NCBI RefSeq assembly: GCF_900115055.1 | Contig: NZ_FOVD01000001.1 | Span: forward strand, 558,001-622,000 | From: Chryseobacterium oleae | GTDB lineage: Bacteria > Bacteroidota > Bacteroidia > Flavobacteriales > Weeksellaceae | Length of the DNA: 64,000 bases | Reading direction: 5' to 3' | Program-made: the position numbers and the translations under genes | Notes under the pieces: generated by a model | Database searches by the model: none | The model's input: only the letters and a program-made list of their open reading frames with translations | Told to the model about the DNA's origin: nothing | Shown: positions 61,140 through 64,000 of the stretch, one piece after another | How the letters are laid out: each line of letters starts with the position of its first letter | Numbering within the stretch: the stretch's first letter is position 1

Positions 61140-64000
61140 CTGGCTTTGATCCCCTCATTCCAGTATTTCGCTTCCGGCATATAGTAGAGATATACATTGC
61201 TGGCTTTTCCGGTATATTCTCCGGCAAATTCAACTTTCAGATCAAGGTTAATCACTTTTGTTTCTTCAGCATCAAAATGTTCCCAGTACAACACCAGATA
61301 ATTGTCGAAAATTTCATAATAAGCGACCTGTTTTTTATCAATAAGATCTTTCAGCAGGGCATTCTGGAGGGTCAGCCCGGCTGGAATTCCGATTTTAGTA
61401 GTGACCATCGGTAAAGGTCCGTTGATTTTATTTTTGACTGTAACCGTCATTCTGTTGGTCTCCCCTACTTTCGCTGTCGCAGATTTCAGTTTGGTTTCCA
61501 GCGTCACAGGAATATCCTTACTTTCCGGAGCCTGCAAGGTGTGGTACTGATAATCCAGTTTATAAGGCAGTCCTTTTTGGATATCTCCGGCATACTCAAC
61601 GTCTATTTCGTTCTGTCCGCTTCTGTATGCTGAACTCAGGCTTACATCCGGGGCAACTTCTACCTTGTTTATTTTAATTTTTGGTTTTTCCGTACCGTAC
61701 AGCTTTTCATTTTTAGCAAAGAAATCAGACAATGCTTCCAAAGCCAATGTAGTAGCCTGTGTGGAACCAAAACCGTAATGCCCGTTAAAATTGATCAGTT
61801 TATCCGCTGCTTCTGCAATTTTCAGCTGATTCAGTTTTTCATCTTTCTGAAGTGCCATGATGTACAGTGAGAGCGTTTCTGCATTCGCTGAGATGCCTCC
61901 TGATCCCGTAAAAGTGACCGCTGTTTTTTCAGTTTTACTTTCATACTGCTGATTCAGTATGGTCATCAGCTGCTGATACTCCATAGTTTTTCCAAGATAC
62001 GCAGATGCATTGGCCATCAGGGTGAGCTGGTAAGAATCTTTTGTAGCTAATACTTTATTCAATGCATTTTTATAAGGTTCTTCCAATTCATTTTTTAAAC
62101 CGACTTTTGACAGAACATAGATCACATACATATTTCTCGACCAGGCATAATCGGAGAAAGGACTCTTCATTTCAAAACTTTTCCTCACTTCAAAAGTTCC
62201 GTTCTGATTTTTCCTGGATAAAATGAAAGAGGTCAGATTCTGGATCAGCTTAGGATCAATATCCACATATTTCTTAAGATCCCTGAATTCCAGCAAGGCA
62301 AAAGCTGAAACCGAAGCATCAGATTCCGAAGCATTGAAATATCCGAAACCTCCATCCTTGTTTTTATAGCTCAGCATTTTCTGGTAGCCTTTTCTCATAT
62401 TTCTTATCACAAAACTTTCCGTTTCAGGCGTAATCTTTTTAATTGATTTTAAATAATTCAGAATAAAAATATTTGGATACACCGTAGATGAGAGCTGTTC
62501 GAAACATCCGTGAGGCTCGCGTTTCAATCTTTCCATATCATCAAACAACTGAAGGGCCGTATTTTGATAGATATAATACGAAGATGAGAAACTACCGTTG
62601 ATGTATTCCGGAATAGTGAGCTTTATGTTTTCAGAGGTATTGCTGATGACAGAATAATGGTGCGGAAATCCTTTTTCTTCAACATTAAACGGAAAAATAG
62701 CCGCTTCCCTGAAATCTCCCGACTGTATTGAAAACTGAATATTCGAACTTACCACATCATCGGTCTGCATAGTTACAAACAGCCTTCCCGATTCCAATGG
62801 TTTCAGGGTAATGATACTATCAAATTTTATTAATTTAACGCTATTCGGAACAATGACATCCATGACCATTTTCCGGGTTTCTGCAGAGTTGTTTTTAATA
62901 ACTACCGGAATCGTCATCTGATCCGCCCTTGTCAGGTACTGCGGAATTTTAGCATCAATGGAGATGAGGCTTTGAGCCGCGTATACCGTTTCATCTCTTC
63001 CTATCTGCCCTTTTCCCGAAATGCCTTCGGTGATGATTCTGAAAGCAGTATTGGCATCGGAATTATAAAATTCGACCTGTGCTTTTCCTTTTTTATCGGT
63101 TTCTAATACAGGATTCCAGTAGATGGTTTCCCTGTAGTCAAAACGGTATGAAGTATTGGTACTCTGATAGACAGGATACTGAAAATTTCTGCTGTAAGAA
63201 TAGGTAACCAGGCTGTCATTCGGAACTGCCATCACTGCATAATATGATTTTGGAGTAACATCAATTCTCAGCTGTGAACGTGAGTTTTTGGCAGAATTAA
63301 TAAGGATAACCCCATTCACTCCCAAACTCCCGTAAACAGATGTGGCGGCAGCATCTTTCAAAACCGTTATACTGTTGATATCACTGGGATTGATGGCTGT
63401 TTTAAAATTTTCTACCGGTACACCATCAACCACATACAATGGAGTTTTGTTTGACACGGAGGCCATTCCTCTTATCAGAACATTGCTTCCGGGCTGTCCA
63501 CTGGCTCTGTTGACCATAACTCCGGAGACTTTTCCTGTTAATAAAGAAGCAACATCCGGATTCTGCAATCCTTCTTCCTTTGAAATAATTGTTCCAGATG
63601 TTAACCCATTTTTTTTGATGCTATAAGCCATTACTACGACCTCTTCAATTCTATCGGACTTTATAGTGTCACTCTTCATATTGCCCTTGCTTCCGGATGA
63701 TCTTTTTGTACGACTTTCCGGAACATATTTTGTCTTTTCCTGCTCCACAACCTTTTTTTCAGGATCTTGCCGGAGTTCTATCTTTCCTGTTTCTTTTACA
63801 GCTTCTTTAACGATTTCCTGTACATTGACGTTATTCAGTGACTTTTTTGCCAGAGGATTTACCGGAAGCCTGTAGGATAAAATCCTGATCTTCACTTCCT
63901 GTTTAGGCTGAAAAGATTTAGCAACAAGTTTGTAGGAATTATCTTTTTTAAGATCCGAGAAATAGAATGTTCCTTCTTCGGAAGTCGTCTGTTTAAGAGT
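61121..64000 (-). CDS. Alpha-2-macroglobulin family protein with TonB-receptor plug domain (N-terminus outside window)
   Basis: The frame is open to the window edge, at least 959 codons. Layout: end of a carboxypeptidase-regulatory-like domain (EEGTFYFSDLKKDNSYKLVA), a Lys/Glu-rich linker, a TonB-dependent-receptor plug (LLTGKVSGVMVNRASGQPGS; SNVLIRGMASVSNKTPLYVV; DVDGVPVENF-like; SITVLKDAAATSVYGSLGVN), then alpha-2-macroglobulin domains (RYETIYWNPVLETDKKGKAQ-type segment). The thioester motif is CFEQ in REPHGCFEQLSSTVYPN, matching bacterial CxEQ. A beta-barrel is missing, so this is not a receptor. Likely envelope-anchored protease trap; the plug may bind TonB or another partner. The codon at 63,895 is an internal GTG, not the start. 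Confidence 0.85.
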   Translation of the reverse strand, partial: TLKQTTSEEGTFYFSDLKKDNSYKLVAKSFQPKQEVKIRILSYRLPVNPLAKKSLNNVNVQEIVKEAVKETGKIELRQDPEKKVVEQEKTKYVPESRTKRSSGSKGNMKSDTIKSDRIEEVVVMAYSIKKNGLTSGTIISKEEGLQNPDVASLLTGKVSGVMVNRASGQPGSNVLIRGMASVSNKTPLYVVDGVPVENFKTAINPSDINSITVLKDAAATSVYGSLGVNGVILINSAKNSRSQLRIDVTPKSYYAVMAVPNDSLVTYSYSRNFQYPVYQSTNTSYRFDYRETIYWNPVLETDKKGKAQVEFYNSDANTAFRIITEGISGKGQIGRDETVYAAQSLISIDAKIPQYLTRADQMTIPVVIKNNSAETRKMVMDVIVPNSVKLIKFDSIITLKPLESGRLFVTMQTDDVVSSNIQFSIQSGDFREAAIFPFNVEEKGFPHHYSVISNTSENIKLTIPEYINGSFSSSYYIYQNTALQLFDDMERLKREPHGCFEQLSSTVYPNIFILNYLKSIKKITPETESFVIRNMRKGYQKMLSYKNKDGGFGYFNASESDASVSAFALLEFRDLKKYVDIDPKLIQNLTSFILSRKNQNGTFEVRKSFEMKSPFSDYAWSRNMYVIYVLSKVGLKNELEEPYKNALNKVLATKDSYQLTLMANASAYLGKTMEYQQLMTILNQQYESKTEKTAVTFTGSGGISANAETLSLYIMALQKDEKLNQLKIAEAADKLINFNGHYGFGSTQATTLALEALSDFFAKNEKLYGTEKPKIKINKVEVAPDVSLSSAYRSGQNEIDVEYAGDIQKGLPYKLDYQYHTLQAPESKDIPVTLETKLKSATAKVGETNRMTVTVKNKINGPLPMVTTKIGIPAGLTLQNALLKDLIDKKQVAYYEIFDNYLVLYWEHFDAEETKVINLDLKVEFAGEYTGKASNVYLYYMPEAKYWNEGIKARIMSNE

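Overview
The window looks like chromosomal DNA of a Chryseobacterium-type member of the Flavobacteriia (Bacteroidota). The evidence is low-GC coding sequence, weak Shine-Dalgarno signals, promoters of the flavobacterial type (TTG, 17-23 nt, TAnnTTTG), many short lipoproteins, a GldA-like ATPase, and Bacteroidota-specific VgrG/DUF4280 genes. No rRNA, tRNA, CRISPR array, integrase or complete transposable element was recognised.

Layout. 1-5.7 kb: a minus-strand pair of secreted repeat proteins, a very large RCC1/fibronectin-like protein whose C-terminus lies outside the window and a beta-helix protein. 6.6-13.3 kb: small lipoproteins, a GNAT acetyltransferase and a MORN-like (YwqK-type) secreted protein. 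13.7-16.5 kb: a TPR sensor kinase and NarL/LuxR-type regulator. A 20-bp element lies upstream of this pair and of two lipoprotein/secreted-protein units to its left. 16.7-30.6 kb: housekeeping and accessory genes, including an AraC regulator, an exported adenosine deaminase, a CE1-like esterase, an acyltransferase, a LytS/LytTR two-component pair, a 39-residue membrane peptide next to a TlpA-like thioredoxin, and an orphan GldA-like ATPase.

31.2-43.3 kb: a plus-strand type VI secretion cargo island. It holds VgrG, a Het-C-domain effector candidate, a lipoprotein, a membrane protein, a LysM-like protein, a DUF4280 PAAR-like tip, a 972-residue cargo candidate, a second lipoprotein and a second membrane protein. 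No sheath, tube, baseplate or ClpV genes are present here, so the island must depend on machinery encoded elsewhere. 43.5-54.4 kb: patatin, S9 peptidase, PH-domain protein, dihydrolipoyl dehydrogenase and a GH29 fucosidase-GH3 glycosidase operon. 54.7-58.2 kb: a GbsR/MarR-type regulator followed by three small membrane proteins, a fatty acid desaturase with a C-terminal frameshift, and a DUF2071 protein. Near-identical palindromes lie before the regulator and before the first membrane gene. 58.4-60.7 kb: an MBOAT/SGNH acyltransferase pair. 61.1-64 kb: an alpha-2-macroglobulin protein carrying a TonB-dependent-receptor plug domain, with its N-terminus outside the window.

The signals least explained by genes lie between them. 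Many intergenic gaps, mostly at gene 3' ends, contain degenerate DNA with a strict 7-bp period. The heptamer differs between loci but the period does not. Two of these gaps carry the same composite array in opposite orientation between convergent genes. A second family of about 65 bp, with two hairpins and a compensatory base pair, recurs four times between 54.4 and 61.0 kb.
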